64,000 nt of DNA from Pseudidiomarina halophila (GCF_003987215.1 NZ_PIPW01000001.1:930001-994000); one strand, 5' to 3'; shown: positions 28,246 through 39,168, counted from the first letter of the stretch. Numbers and translations are program-made. The notes: generated from the sequence alone by a model not told the origin.

Positions 28246-29552
28246 ATGCTAAAACAACAGCTACGCGCCATTAGCTCACTTCTTAGCAGTATCACGCTGA
28301 TCGGTATCTGTGTAGGCATGACCAGTACGCTTCTTAGTCTGCGCGCCACCATCGAAGACTTTGGAACCCTGACGACCGGTATTATCATGTCGGCGTATTT
28401 CATTGGTTTCCTGTTTGGTACCACGCGGGCTTCCAAAGATATTCGCAGGGTCGGTTATATTCGTGCTTTTGGTGGCCTTGCTGCATTAGCCGCAGCGTCA
28501 ATTCTGATTCAGGCCATCTGGATTGATCCTGTTGTCTGGTTCGTCATGCGCTTTATCACCGGTTTTGCTATCTCGGCCATTTTTGTCATTGTTGAGAGTT
28601 GGTTAAATACCATGGCCGACAATAAAAACCGAGGCACTTTACTCTCCGTTTACTTAGTACTCATATACGCCGGTCTGGTGGTTGGCCAACTGCTACTCGG
28701 CGTGGCTGACCCTGCTGGTTTCATGGCCTTTGCTCTGGTCGCACTGCTAATCAACCTGGCCCTGATCCCGATTTTGATCAGTGTAACGGTCGAGCCGACC
28801 ACGCATGAGCCAAAGAAAGTGCCGATTCGCAGCCTGTTTAAACTGGTACCGTTGGGCATAGTTAACGCCTTTATTATGCAGGCCTGTTACTCCATGTTTT
28901 ACGGTATCGGGCCTATGTACGCACTCTATATAGGCTTGAGTATCGCCGAAGTCTCACTGTTTATGGCTTCGTTCATTCTCGGTGGTATGCTGGCACAGGC
29001 GCCTATAGGCTTACTTTCAGATCGCTTCGACCGCCGTATTATCATGGCTGCCTGCGCGGGCCTGGGCGCTGTTATGGCGCTGATCCTATCGCAGCTTGGC
29101 GCTTCGCTGGTTTGGCTGATTTATCTTTGCGTCGCCCTATTTGGCGCTTGTGTCATGCCACTCTACTCGCTTGGCATGGCACATACCAACGATTATCTTG
29201 AGAAGGATCAGATGATTGGCGCGACCAGTGCCATTATCAAAGTCGGCGGTATAGGCTCGATTATCGGTGCACCGGCGGTCGCTGCGCTGATGCAATTTGG
29301 TGCCGTTGACTATTTCTTCCTGTTGATTATGGTACTGACCATTATTGTCTGTCTGTATTCCTTGTACCGTGTCACTCGCCGCGCTCGAGCCGAAGACCAG
29401 CTTACCAGTAGCTATGCCATGCTGGGGCCATCACAGACATCAGATGAGTTGTTGACGACCCTGGTTGACGAGCATGAATATCAGGTTGAACAAGCAGCTA
29501 CGGAAGCCACCGAAGAAACTGACAGTGAAGAGCCAAAAAGTAGCTCGCCGGG

Positions 29553-29556
<4 letters not shown>
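28246..29556 (+). CDS. MFS transporter (YcaD-like)
   Basis: About 436 residues with 12 hydrophobic segments and an acidic C-terminal tail (about 45 residues rich in Thr/Glu/Ser). The cytoplasmic loop between helices 2 and 3 (TTRASKDIRRVGYIRAFGGLA) and the loop SDRFDRRIIMAACAGLG between helices 8 and 9 are the MFS motif A pair. FITGFAISAIFVIVESWLN is typical of the YcaD/CynX-type subgroup. The substrate is unknown. The ATG at 28246 is preceded by AAGGA at 9 bases; the frame from 28144 would include the DnaA-box region. It ends 4 bases into the convergent pgm gene. Confidence 0.87.
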
Positions 29557-31189
<1,633 letters not shown>

Positions 31190-31190
<1 letters not shown>

Positions 31191-31702
31191 TAAAGGAAGT
31201 CCCTTATTTTTTCGGCTTCTGCCTGGTTATACCCTAGTTCGAGCGCCACCTGGTTAAGCATCGATTTTTTGCGGGTGGTGTTGTTATTGGTGACCACGTA
31301 AAAATCAGAATCAGGAATTTGTTTCGGATTAGTGCTGGTACCACTGGCTTCCAATTCTGCCGCGCTACGGGAAAAATACTGGCGATCACGACCACTTATC
31401 TGCAGTACTTTCGGGAACATTTGCCGATGGCATTTATGCAGCATCGCTAAAATGTACAAAAATCGGGCGACCACACTACGTTGACCGGCGAGGTCAGCAC
31501 TGGTCATACTGTCAAAAATTGTACGCCCGTGCGCTTTTTCTGCTACTGGAGGTTCAACCACTGGCGCACCGTCTGCCCGCTTATCACTTTGATCTAAGCC
31601 GAGCAGGCGGCGTAAGATAGATGAAGCACTTTCGCCAATATGCTGAGTGTGGCTGGCGATATGACGATAGATGTCGTCATCAATTTCAATCCGTTTAGTC
31701 AT
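31190..31702 (-). CDS. seqA: Replication initiation regulator SeqA
   Basis: About 170 residues from the ATG at 31702. The N-terminal oligomerisation domain begins TKRIEIDDDIYRHIASHTQHIGESASSILRRLL, followed by a variable linker (about 50-75) and the C-terminal domain that binds hemimethylated GATC, with FYVVTNNNTTRKKSMLNQV and LGYNQAEAEKIRDFL. SeqA sequesters newly replicated origins. The frame is open to 31768, but the extra residues do not fit the family. It is translationally coupled to pgm and divergent from ybfF. Confidence 0.95.
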
Positions 31703-31785
31703 GCGCTGTTCACTTCTTTTGGGTTTATAGCTGACGTTATGCACGCTATTATACTCAACCGACCACAAGGGTACAGGAATTCAAT

Positions 31786-32577
31786 ATGGCAGATGCAGAA
31801 CAGAACTTGGTAAATTACGAAATCATGGGTAAAAAAGGCCCGGCGGTACTCTTGATTCACGGCTTATTCGGCGATCTGGATAACCTCAAACGTCTGGCCC
31901 GGGATCTTGAGAGCGATCACCGGGTGATTCTCATGGACTGTCGTAACCACGGTGACTCATTTCATAGCACGACCATGACCTATGCAGCGATGGCGGAAGA
32001 CGTCAAACGCCTGCTCGATAAACTTGAAATCAAATCTGTCAGTCTGGTCGGTCACTCCATGGGCGGAAAACTTGCCATGGAATTCACCTTAACTTATCCG
32101 GATTACGTGCAGTCACTAATCGTTGCTGATGTTGCCCCGGTTGCTTACGATGCCCGTCACCGTCATATTCTCGATGCCCTTGAAGCGCTGGATCTGAGCA
32201 GTATCAACAACCGTAAAGATGCTGATGCTGAGCTGGCTAAGAATATTGATGAGCGTGGCGTACGTCAGTTTCTGTTGAAAAACTTACAGCCAGAAGACGA
32301 CGGCTATCACTGGCGGCTGAATTTACCGGTGATTGACCGTTGCTACGAGGAAATTTCCGCAGGCGTTCGTGAAGGTCACTACGATGGTCCTGTGCTGTTC
32401 ATTAAAGGCGGCGATTCTAATTACCTGACCGAGGAACATCGTGACGCCGTGACCTCGCGCTTCAGCGATGTGGAGATCAAAATTATTGAAGGCACTGGCC
32501 ACTGGTTACATGCGGAAAAGCCGCGAATATTTAACCGTTTGGCGCGTGGCTTTCTGGAGCAACATTCTCGCACCTGA
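31786..32577 (+). CDS. ybfF: Alpha/beta-hydrolase YbfF
   Basis: A 263-residue alpha/beta-hydrolase esterase. The oxyanion/lid start HGLFGDLDNLKRLARDL, the nucleophile elbow GHSMGGKLAM and the catalytic His in GTGHWLHAEKP are all present. E. coli YbfF is an acyl-CoA esterase of broad specificity. Gene order ybfF-small protein-fldA-fur opposite seqA-pgm is the enterobacterial one. An AGGAATT lies before the ATG at 31786. Confidence 0.92.
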   Translation: MADAEQNLVNYEIMGKKGPAVLLIHGLFGDLDNLKRLARDLESDHRVILMDCRNHGDSFHSTTMTYAAMAEDVKRLLDKLEIKSVSLVGHSMGGKLAMEFTLTYPDYVQSLIVADVAPVAYDARHRHILDALEALDLSSINNRKDADAELAKNIDERGVRQFLLKNLQPEDDGYHWRLNLPVIDRCYEEISAGVREGHYDGPVLFIKGGDSNYLTEEHRDAVTSRFSDVEIKIIEGTGHWLHAEKPRIFNRLARGFLEQHSRT

Positions 32578-32587
32578 TGCCTGTGCG

Positions 32588-32596
32588 TGTTATAAT
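32588..32596 (+). promoter_or_regulatory. Extended -10 promoter element before DUF2788-fldA
   Basis: TGTTATAAT fits an extended -10 (TGn before a perfect TATAAT), starting 11 bases after the ybfF stop and ending 35 bases before the DUF2788 start. No good -35 is seen, which extended -10 promoters can tolerate. Confidence 0.45.
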
Positions 32597-32631
32597 CGCC
32601 CTCTCATTTTGGCTGAACGGATGGCGCTGTT

Positions 32632-32847
32632 ATGTTGTCAGAGCATTATGAAACCATTGAGATTCTGGGTACCAATATTGCCATTGGCATACTTTTTTTG
32701 CTCATAGGTCTCGCCATACAGGACGTACTCACTAAGAGTAATGTGCCTAAGTTTGGCCGTTGGTTCGTGTGGTTGGTGTTGTTTCTTGGCTGCGCCGGCT
32801 TTATCGCCAAAGGTATTATTCAGGTAATCTGGGAAGCTGGCATTTAA
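32632..32847 (+). CDS. Small DUF2788 membrane protein
   Basis: A 71-residue protein with two hydrophobic helices: IGILFLLIGLAIQDVL (about residues 18-35) and FVWLVLFLGCAGFIAKGIIQ (about 44-65). Its sequence, size and place before fldA match the DUF2788 family of gammaproteobacteria, which has no known function. It probably shares the transcript that starts at the extended -10 at 32588 and continues into fldA, 40 bases downstream. Confidence 0.85.
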   Translation: MLSEHYETIEILGTNIAIGILFLLIGLAIQDVLTKSNVPKFGRWFVWLVLFLGCAGFIAKGIIQVIWEAGI

Positions 32848-32887
32848 CCAGTACTCCGTTCATTTCAATTAAGGTAGTAGCACAACT

Positions 32888-33412
32888 ATGGCTAGTGTTG
32901 GAATTTTCTTCGGTAGCGATACAGGTAACACCGAAGCAGTTGCTCAAATGATTCAGAAAGATTTAGGTAAAAGCCTCATCGATGTCTTTGATATTGCGAA
33001 ATCGAGCAAAGAAGATATCGCTGGCTACGACTTGCTGATGTTTGGTATCCCAACGTGGTATTACGGTGAGGCTCAATGTGACTGGGATGACTTTTTCCCG
33101 GAACTTGAAGAAATCGATTTTAATAACAAACTCATTGCCATTTTTGGTTGTGGCGACCAGGAAGACTACGCTGAGTACTTTCTTGATGCGATGGGTACGG
33201 TACGTGATATCGTCGAAGCGCGCGGCGGCATAATCATTGGCCATTGGCCAACCGCTGGATACGAATTTGAAGCTTCCCGGGCGTTGGTCGATGACGAGCA
33301 TTTTGTCGGCTTAGGTATCGATGAAGATCGCCAGCCCGAACTAACCAAAGAGCGCGTAAAACAGTGGTGTGCGCAACTGCGTGATGAGATGGGCCTCGAC
33401 CAATTGGCTTAA
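32888..33412 (+). CDS. fldA: Flavodoxin
   Basis: A 174-residue long-chain flavodoxin, a low-potential FMN electron carrier in the cytoplasm. The FMN phosphate loop is FFGSDTGNTEAVAQMI; the isoalloxazine-flanking loops are IPTWYYGE and the FGCGDQEDYAEYF stretch, the latter being the loop insertion of long-chain forms. The protein is strongly acidic. An AAGGTAG lies before the ATG at 32888. fur follows after 72 bases. Confidence 0.95.
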   Translation: MASVGIFFGSDTGNTEAVAQMIQKDLGKSLIDVFDIAKSSKEDIAGYDLLMFGIPTWYYGEAQCDWDDFFPELEEIDFNNKLIAIFGCGDQEDYAEYFLDAMGTVRDIVEARGGIIIGHWPTAGYEFEASRALVDDEHFVGLGIDEDRQPELTKERVKQWCAQLRDEMGLDQLA

Positions 33413-33418
33413 TTGGTC
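33398..33418. terminator. Hairpin at fldA stop, possible weak terminator
   Basis: GACCAATT and AATTGGTC form a perfect 8-bp inverted repeat around a 5-base loop, overlapping the fldA stop codon. The following GTTCCCTTTCT is only moderately T-rich, so it is at best a weak terminator or attenuator before fur. Confidence 0.4.
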
Positions 33419-33443
33419 GTTCCCTTTCTGTCGGAACTTTGCC

Positions 33444-33449
33444 TATAAT
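33444..33449 (+). promoter_or_regulatory. fur: Candidate -10 of fur promoter
   Basis: A perfect TATAAT lies 35 bases upstream of the fur ATG. No recognisable -35 lies at 16-18 bases, so activation by a regulator would be needed if this is the fur promoter. Confidence 0.35.
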
Positions 33450-33484
33450 GGCGACAAGTACAACTAACGAGAAAGTGGATTCTA

Positions 33485-33931
33485 ATGAGCAGCAACGGCG
33501 AACAACAACTTAAAAAAGCAGGGCTGAAAGTCACCTCTCCACGCGTTAAAATTCTTGAAATTTTAAAGAATCCGGATAACCAGCACATCAGTGCGGAAGA
33601 CGTGTATAAAATACTGCTCGAGAAAAATGAAGAGATTGGCCTGGCCACGGTTTATCGGGTGTTAAACCAGTTTGATGACGCCGGAATTGTAACCCGTCAT
33701 CATTTTGAAGGTGGACGTTCTGTATTTGAACTGAGTGCCAAAGATCACCACGACCATCTGGTCTGCTTAACCTGTGGCCACGTATTTGAATTTGAAGATG
33801 ATATTATTGAAGATCGGCAGCTAAAAGTAGCCAAAGAGAAAAACATCAAGCTTACCAACCATAGCCTTTATCTTTACGGCGAATGCAAAACCCCGGACAC
33901 TTGCGAACATAACCAGGCCGACGCTGATTAA
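33485..33931 (+). CDS. fur: Ferric uptake regulator Fur
   Basis: A 148-residue iron-responsive repressor. The DNA-binding winged helix spans about residues 10-80 (AEDVYKILLEKNEEIGLATVYRVLNQF), followed by the metal-binding dimerisation domain with HHFEGGRSVFEL, DHHDHLVCLTCGHVFEFEDD (CxxC Zn site) and the late CKTPDTCEH pair. With Fe2+ it represses iron-uptake genes. One clear Fur box is present nearby (34873-34891). Its last codons and stop form a perfect palindrome with the end of the DUF2007 gene on the other strand. Confidence 0.97.
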   Translation: MSSNGEQQLKKAGLKVTSPRVKILEILKNPDNQHISAEDVYKILLEKNEEIGLATVYRVLNQFDDAGIVTRHHFEGGRSVFELSAKDHHDHLVCLTCGHVFEFEDDIIEDRQLKVAKEKNIKLTNHSLYLYGECKTPDTCEHNQADAD

Positions 33932-33939
33932 TCAGCGTC
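33920..33939. repeat. 20-base perfect palindrome spanning two convergent stops
   Basis: A perfect palindrome (GACGCTGATTAATCAGCGTC) contains the overlapping TAA stops of fur and the DUF2007 gene; both proteins therefore end in Asp-Ala-Asp. It could fold as a hairpin on either transcript, but it has no loop to speak of and no T-tract. Confidence 0.6.
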
Positions 33940-34164
33940 GTCACTAAGCGCAAACTCACCACTGTCATAGCGTTCGACAAGCGCAAGAGCTTTCGCACTA
34001 TCTTCATCTGCAACCCAGAGTTTGGCAAAACCTGACGCTGCCAGATCACCTACAGCGCCCTGCAAATAAAACCCACCGCTATGGCAATCAATGCCCTCTG
34101 ACTCGAGCAAGCCTTTTACCAACTCGGCCTCAACCACGTTTTCAGCTTGAAATACGCATTGCAT
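33928..34164 (-). CDS. DUF2007 domain protein
   Basis: A 78-residue protein starting CVFQAENVVEAELVKGLLESEGIDCH with LWVADEDSAKALALVERYDSGE near its end, the pattern of the DUF2007 (putative signal-transducing, PII-like fold) family. Function is unknown. It overlaps fur tail to tail by 4 bases and lies 23 bases downstream of the PKHD hydroxylase gene on the same strand, so it probably belongs to that Fur-box transcript. Confidence 0.85.
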   Translation of the reverse strand: MQCVFQAENVVEAELVKGLLESEGIDCHSGGFYLQGAVGDLAASGFAKLWVADEDSAKALALVERYDSGEFALSDDAD

Positions 34165-34187
34165 AGGGTTTCCTTAGATTTATGATC

Positions 34188-34862
34188 TTAGCGTTTGACC
34201 CAGCGTCGCAAAAGATTGTTGTAGGTTTTACTCAATACGTCAAACTGCGCGGACTTTCCCTGGGTTTTGAATTCGTGTTGCAAGGCTTGGAATAACTCAA
34301 AACAGATTTCCCGCTGCTGCGCTTCGGGCAATAAACTCTCGATCCATCCAACCATTGCCACACGTGCTCCTGCAGTAACTGGATTCACACGATGTAAGAA
34401 ATGGCTGGGATAGAGTAGTAAATCTCCGGCATCTAACCGCCAGGCGCGTTCACCGGAGCTGTCCTCAATAACTAATTCCCCACCTTCATAATCTGATAGT
34501 CCAGTCAGTCCAAGAGTGAATGAAATATCGGTCCGCACATAGCTCTCACCCCTTTCATCGCGTTTTATCATGAGTGCGTCATCCATGTGAGAACCATAAC
34601 TCTGTCCTCTCTCGTATCGATTTATCATGGTATTAACGAACTGCGCTGGACGCGCCGCTTGCTGCACCAACTCGTGCTTCTTAAGTCGGGCTAACGCCAA
34701 CTCAATTAACGGGTGTGGTGCCCGCAATTGCTGATTTTTCTTAACCTCTTTGGCCGCCCAACCGGCACTTTCACGCCCGTCAGCAAAGGTCTCTGCGGTT
34801 AACTTGTCAAGAATGACTGACAAGGTTGCAGGATCGATAACATTTTGAATATGTAAGATCAT
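34188..34862 (-). CDS. piuC: PKHD-type Fe(II)/2-oxoglutarate hydroxylase (PiuC/YbiX)
   Basis: A 224-residue non-haem iron dioxygenase. The PiuC opening (AETFADGRESAGWAAKEVKKNQQL) and the metal triad are visible: GSHMDDAL (His and Asp), LLYPSHFLHRVNPVTAGARVAMVGW (distal His and the 2-oxoglutarate Arg; quoted in part). PiuC/YbiX proteins are Fur-repressed and linked to siderophore or TonB receptor genes, though their substrate is unknown. A Fur box lies 11-29 bases before the start. The neighbour here is an unknown exported protein rather than a TonB receptor. Confidence 0.93.
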   Translation of the reverse strand: MILHIQNVIDPATLSVILDKLTAETFADGRESAGWAAKEVKKNQQLRAPHPLIELALARLKKHELVQQAARPAQFVNTMINRYERGQSYGSHMDDALMIKRDERGESYVRTDISFTLGLTGLSDYEGGELVIEDSSGERAWRLDAGDLLLYPSHFLHRVNPVTAGARVAMVGWIESLLPEAQQREICFELFQALQHEFKTQGKSAQFDVLSKTYNNLLRRWVKR

Positions 34863-34872
34863 AATAACCGGT

Positions 34873-34891
34873 ATTGAGAATGACTCTCATT
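34873..34891. promoter_or_regulatory. Fur box between piuC and exported protein gene
   Basis: ATTGAGAATGACTCTCATT has TGAGA/TCTCA arms around a 5-base centre and differs by little from the common Fur site AATGAGAATGATTCTCATT. It lies 11 bases from the piuC start and 62 bases from the divergent exported-protein start, so iron-bound Fur could repress both. Confidence 0.85.
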
Positions 34892-34953
34892 TGTGGAATT
34901 ATGTGCAGTATAACCAATCTCGCACAAGTTAAGCAATTAGGATGGTCACGAGT

Positions 34954-35754
34954 ATGAATGAAAAGCGTAAAATATGGCTGGCAGTAGGTGCTGCTGTGCT
35001 TGGCAGTACTACGGTGCAAGCCAACGAAGTTGAACCTATTTCACAGCATCAGCACACTACGAGCATCATCGCACCATTTGAAGGTGGTGGCGGTGAAGGT
35101 GAAGGCGAAGGTTCCGGCGCAGTGGATTTGCGCGTCAATGACAGTGCTTATCTCGCCCAGTTAGGGCTTATCCGCGGGCATCTTTACGTCGGAAAGAAGC
35201 TTTATGACCAAGGTCATATAGCAATGGCAAAGACGCACATGAAACACCCTGAAGATGAACTTTATGCAGCTTTAGTACCAGCCTTTACTGCACGTAAACA
35301 AAGCGGATTTAGCGCTGAACTCAGCGCCCTGGCAAATGCGGTTAACGATGAGCAAGGTGACGCTGCGGTCGATGCAGCATATCAAAAACTGGTGGCCGCA
35401 ATTACCGAAGCTGAACAAGTGACGCAAAAATCCGTTAGAGACGTGTTAATGAGCTTAAGCACAATGCTACTTACTGCCGGTGAAGAATACGACATTGGCG
35501 TTAAACAAGGTGCTGTGGTTAACGTTCATGAATTTCAGGACGCCTACGGTTTTACCCAAATCGCCAAAGCTCGTATTGAAGAGTTGAGTCAAAGCCAGCG
35601 TGACGCCAACGCTGCAGCTATTTCTGAAGTTGAAATGGTTTTGACTGAGTTACCTGAATTGTGGCCGACGATCACTCCGGAAGGAGAGGTACAAGGTGAT
35701 TCGGGAGCTTTGTATGGCGCTGCCGCGCGAATTGAATTGGCGACCTTAAACTAA
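34954..35754 (+). CDS. Unknown exported protein, Fur-box controlled
   Basis: About 266 residues with a signal peptide (hydrophobic about residues 7-22, ending TTVQA-NE). A short linker with EGGGGEGEGEGSG follows, then a mostly helical region: YLAQLGLIRGHLYVGKKLYDQGHIAMAKTHMKHPEDELYAAL (begins LAQLGLIRGHL), and further Ala/Glu-rich helices. Regularly spaced His, Glu and Asp residues (GHL, MKHPEDE) could bind metal. The pattern reminds me of periplasmic helical domains attached to FTR1-type iron permeases and of imelysin-like proteins, but I cannot confirm either. Shared Fur box with piuC points to an iron-limitation role. The start at 34954 is chosen over 34942, where the SD would be too close. 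Confidence 0.75.
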   Translation: MNEKRKIWLAVGAAVLGSTTVQANEVEPISQHQHTTSIIAPFEGGGGEGEGEGSGAVDLRVNDSAYLAQLGLIRGHLYVGKKLYDQGHIAMAKTHMKHPEDELYAALVPAFTARKQSGFSAELSALANAVNDEQGDAAVDAAYQKLVAAITEAEQVTQKSVRDVLMSLSTMLLTAGEEYDIGVKQGAVVNVHEFQDAYGFTQIAKARIEELSQSQRDANAAAISEVEMVLTELPELWPTITPEGEVQGDSGALYGAAARIELATLN

Positions 35755-35784
35755 GAGGTTAAGGTCACCAATAACCGGCGAGGT

Positions 35785-37446
35785 CTAGGCCTCGTCGGTC
35801 CACGTATCGCGCAAGCCGACGGTCTGATTGAACACCAGATGCTCGCTTGAGCTGTCCTGACTGTCCGCACAGAAGTAACCGATACGCTCAAACTGAAACG
35901 GTTGTTCAGCTGTCGCGCTAGCCATACCTGGCTCGACAAAGCCTTGTTTGATCACCAGACTGGCTGGATTCAGGGTGCTGAAAAAGTCTTCCTCTGCGGC
36001 TGGGTTCGGTACCTGGAACAAGCGATCGTACAAACGGAATTCCGCTGGCTTTGCATGTTCCGCAGCAACCCAGTGAATTACGCCTTTCACCTTACGGCCA
36101 TCGGCTGGGTCCGTACCCAGAGTCTCAGGATCGTAAGTGCAGTAAATGGTGGTAATGTTGCCATCTGCGTCTTTGTCGACGCGTTCAGCCTTAATCACAT
36201 AGGCATTACGTAAACGTACTTCTTTGTCGAGTACCAGCCGCTTATATTTCTTATTTGCCGACTCACGGAAGTCGTCACGTTCAATGTAGATTTCCCGGGC
36301 AAAAGGCAGTTCACGGGTTCCCATGCTGTCATCGTTCGGATGATTCGGTGCCTGCAGTTGCTCAACTTCACCTTCCGGATAGTTCTCAATGACCAGACGC
36401 ACCGGATCAAGTACCGCCATGGCGCGCGGTGCGCCATGATTAAGTTCATCACGGATGCAGGCTTCGAGCATGCTCATTTCAACCTGGTTATCCATTTTCG
36501 TCACCCCAATGCGATGACAGAACTCACGCACTGAGCTTGGTGTATAGCCACGACGCCGCATACCGGCAATGGTTGGCATGCGTGGGTCATCCCACCCACT
36601 CACTTTACCCTCTTCCACCAACAGGTGTAATTTGCGCTTGCTCATCACCGTGTACTGCAGATTCAGGCGCGAAAACTCGATTTGTTGTGGATGACAATCA
36701 ATGCTGATGTTCTCCAGCACCCAATCGTATAACCGCCGATTATCCTGAAACTCAAGGGTACACAATGAGTGGGTGATCCCTTCTATCGCATCGGAAATAC
36801 AGTGGGTGAAATCGTACATTGGGTAAACACACCATTTATCACCCGTCTGGTGATGGTGGGCAAAGCGTACGCGGTAGATCACCGGATCACGTAGCACCAT
36901 AAAAGGCGAGCTCATATCGATTTTGGCGCGCAACGCAGCCTTGCCTTCTTCATGTTTGCCCGCAGTCATATCGGCAAAATGCTTCAGGTTTTCTTCGATC
37001 GAGGTGTCGCGATACGGGCTATTTACACCAGGTTCTTTCAGCGTGCCGCGCATTTCGCGCATCGCTTCCTGAGTGGAAAAGTCGACGTAGGCCAGGCCTT
37101 TTTCAATGAGTTCAACGGCGTAACCGTGTAACTTGTCAAAATAGTTTGAAGAGTAACGTGGTTTGCCTTCCCACTCATAGCCTAACCAACGCACGTCTTG
37201 CTGAATTGAGTTGACGAAATCGACCTTTTCTTTCAGCGGATTGGTATCGTCAAAACGCAGATTGCAGGTACCCTGGTAATCTTCTGCAATACCGAAGTTC
37301 AACACGATGGATTTCGCGTGGCCAATGTGTAAAAAGCCGTTAGGTTCAGGCGGAAATCGCGTGTGGACCTGAGTGTGCTTACCACTGGCAAGGTCTTTAT
37401 CGATAATCTGACGTATAAAGTTACTGCGAGGCGCGTCGGCTGCCAT
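35785..37446 (-). CDS. glnS: Glutaminyl-tRNA synthetase
   Basis: A 553-residue class Ib synthetase charging tRNA-Gln. Seen are the HIGH motif [15 protein letters not shown], the KMSKS-type [13 protein letters not shown], and the two C-terminal anticodon-binding beta-barrel regions. Length equals E. coli GlnS (554) from the ATG at 37446; the frame continues to 37566, but that extension is not conserved. A GC-rich hairpin (35775-35798) overlaps the stop but has no clear T-tract. It lies 92 bases downstream of pxpC, probably with its own promoter. Confidence 0.97.
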   Translation of the reverse strand: MAADAPRSNFIRQIIDKDLASGKHTQVHTRFPPEPNGFLHIGHAKSIVLNFGIAEDYQGTCNLRFDDTNPLKEKVDFVNSIQQDVRWLGYEWEGKPRYSSNYFDKLHGYAVELIEKGLAYVDFSTQEAMREMRGTLKEPGVNSPYRDTSIEENLKHFADMTAGKHEEGKAALRAKIDMSSPFMVLRDPVIYRVRFAHHHQTGDKWCVYPMYDFTHCISDAIEGITHSLCTLEFQDNRRLYDWVLENISIDCHPQQIEFSRLNLQYTVMSKRKLHLLVEEGKVSGWDDPRMPTIAGMRRRGYTPSSVREFCHRIGVTKMDNQVEMSMLEACIRDELNHGAPRAMAVLDPVRLVIENYPEGEVEQLQAPNHPNDDSMGTRELPFAREIYIERDDFRESANKKYKRLVLDKEVRLRNAYVIKAERVDKDADGNITTIYCTYDPETLGTDPADGRKVKGVIHWVAAEHAKPAEFRLYDRLFQVPNPAAEEDFFSTLNPASLVIKQGFVEPGMASATAEQPFQFERIGYFCADSQDSSSEHLVFNQTVGLRDTWTDEA

Positions 37447-37538
37447 GGAATTTACTTCTCCGAACATCAAAAAATGAGCGTTATGATCGCAGTTTATGAG
37501 GCGGCTGGCAAGGCTTGCGCCAGAGTGTGCAGCGACAA

Positions 37539-38480
37539 TTAACGCTGGATATTGAAAAAACGCCAAACCTGGCGCAGTTCCCGTTGCGCTTCGGCAAGTT
37601 CAAGCCAGCGAAACTGGAATTTACGGCCGGCAGGAAGCTGAGCCAGAATACTACGAGCGGTCCAGCTCAGCACGCCGATTTTGGGATAGCCACCTAATGT
37701 CTGGTGGTCATTCATCATTACAATCGGCTGCCCATCCGCTGGCACTTGCACGCTGCCAATAGGCAGTGGCTCAGAAATCATACTGGCAGGTACATCGGGT
37801 AAAGGTTGCTGACCCTGCAACCGCACTCCCATTCGATCCTGCTTCTCAGTGACCCGGTAGGTCTGTTTGACCAACAGTTCCCGTGCAGCTTTACTGAATA
37901 ATTGCACTTGTGCGGCGGGGATCAATGGCAGTACCGGGCGAGCCGGCACTGCTGTGACAACCGAACTACTGGGTCGTCGACTTTCCAGCGTCTGCCCGCC
38001 ACCATTGCCCGCGTTCAGCACATCACCACTACGCAGGGGCTGCCCCTGCTGATGCAAGCCACCAAGTTCATCACGGACGACGGTGGCGACACTGCCAAAC
38101 ACCGGTTTCGCTGCAAAGCCACCGGATACTGCCAGATAGCAGCGTAAACCCGATTCGTTGGTCCCAATAGCGAGCGTATCGCCCGCCTGGGCCTGAGTGA
38201 CGCGCCAGCTTTTGATGCCTTTGCCGTTAAGCATTAGCGGAAATTCTGCGCCGGTTACGACAAATAATGTCGCGCGGGTAAAAGTTGCTTTGAATTGACC
38301 TAAAGTAATTTCAATTTGTGCCGCATTGTATGAGTTTCCCAGCAGTCGATTGCCCCATAAAAATGCGCGCTCGTCCATAGGCCCGCCTTCAGTTATACCT
38401 TGAGCCTGATAACCAAAACGCCCAAGATCCTGTAAGGTTGCCAACAAGCCGGGTTGTTGAATCTTTAGCAATTCAGACAT
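37539..38480 (-). CDS. pxpC: 5-oxoprolinase subunit PxpC
   Basis: About 313 residues of the KipA/biotin-dependent carboxyltransferase-like family ([29 protein letters not shown] near the start; quoted from [10 protein letters not shown]). With PxpA and PxpB it forms the ATP-dependent 5-oxoprolinase that opens pyroglutamate to glutamate. The conserved [18 protein letters not shown] is intact. The ATG at 38480 overlaps the end of pxpB by 8 bases. The final ~20 residues are basic and variable. Confidence 0.93.
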   Translation of the reverse strand: MSELLKIQQPGLLATLQDLGRFGYQAQGITEGGPMDERAFLWGNRLLGNSYNAAQIEITLGQFKATFTRATLFVVTGAEFPLMLNGKGIKSWRVTQAQAGDTLAIGTNESGLRCYLAVSGGFAAKPVFGSVATVVRDELGGLHQQGQPLRSGDVLNAGNGGGQTLESRRPSSSVVTAVPARPVLPLIPAAQVQLFSKAARELLVKQTYRVTEKQDRMGVRLQGQQPLPDVPASMISEPLPIGSVQVPADGQPIVMMNDHQTLGGYPKIGVLSWTARSILAQLPAGRKFQFRWLELAEAQRELRQVWRFFNIQR

Positions 38481-39168
38481 CTTGTGTTCCCTCGGCCTCA
38501 CACAATTGCTCGTACTGCTCACGACTAATGGCTTTGAATGTCACGGTATCACCAGGGTGCAATTGCGGCCATTGCACGGCGCGGCCAATCACTTGCCAGC
38601 CACCGGGAGAGGTTCGCGGATAAATTGCGGTTTGCTGCTCGGCGATAGCGACGCTGCCGCGCGGCACCTTTTGTCGCGGTGTCGCGTGACGCGCCATACG
38701 CAGGCGCTCATCGACATCGCCCATATAGGCGAATCCAGGGGCAAAACCAAGGGTATAGACATGATAGGTTGGTGCGCTATGCAACTTAGCTACGGCTTCG
38801 ACGGAGTCCTGCAAGTGCTCAGCAACAGCGGCTAAATCCGCCGCCAGTTCAGTAGCGTAACAAACTTCGATTTCATGATGCTGAGATTCGATGGCAGTAT
38901 CATCTGCACCGCTCACGACCTCATCAATCACTGGTTTTAACGCTCGCCGTACCTGCGCTTCACTGCATTCCAGTACGTTGTAATAAAGCAACAGGCTTCG
39001 ATAACTAGGCACGACCTCGCGCAGCCAGTCCGTGTCTTCCTTTTGCATAGTTTGCAGGCGCCTGGCCAGTTGCTGAACTTTAGCATTAATCTGCAGGTCA
39101 ATCCGCGCATCGAATTGCACCATAAGCGCATCAGCTGCAGCAGTTTGAAAGGTCCAGTTCATGGTCAT
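38473..39168 (-). CDS. pxpB: 5-oxoprolinase subunit PxpB
   Basis: A 231-residue KipI-family protein with TLGFAPGFAYMGDVDERLRMARHATPR and VPRGSVAIAEQQTAIYPRTSPGGWQVIGR (in part: GSVAIAEQQTAIYP), the hallmarks of the family; in Bacillus the paralogue KipI inhibits a sporulation kinase, but with PxpA and PxpC alongside the oxoprolinase role is favoured. The ATG at 39168 overlaps the pxpA stop (ATGA), so translation is coupled. It overlaps pxpC by 8 bases. Confidence 0.93.
   Translation of the reverse strand: MTMNWTFQTAAADALMVQFDARIDLQINAKVQQLARRLQTMQKEDTDWLREVVPSYRSLLLYYNVLECSEAQVRRALKPVIDEVVSGADDTAIESQHHEIEVCYATELAADLAAVAEHLQDSVEAVAKLHSAPTYHVYTLGFAPGFAYMGDVDERLRMARHATPRQKVPRGSVAIAEQQTAIYPRTSPGGWQVIGRAVQWPQLHPGDTVTFKAISREQYEQLCEAEGTQDV

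Noticed and set aside
35775-35798. GC-rich hairpin at the glnS stop as a terminator
   Set aside because: The 9-bp stem is good, but neither strand has a proper T-tract after it, so it was not listed as a terminator.
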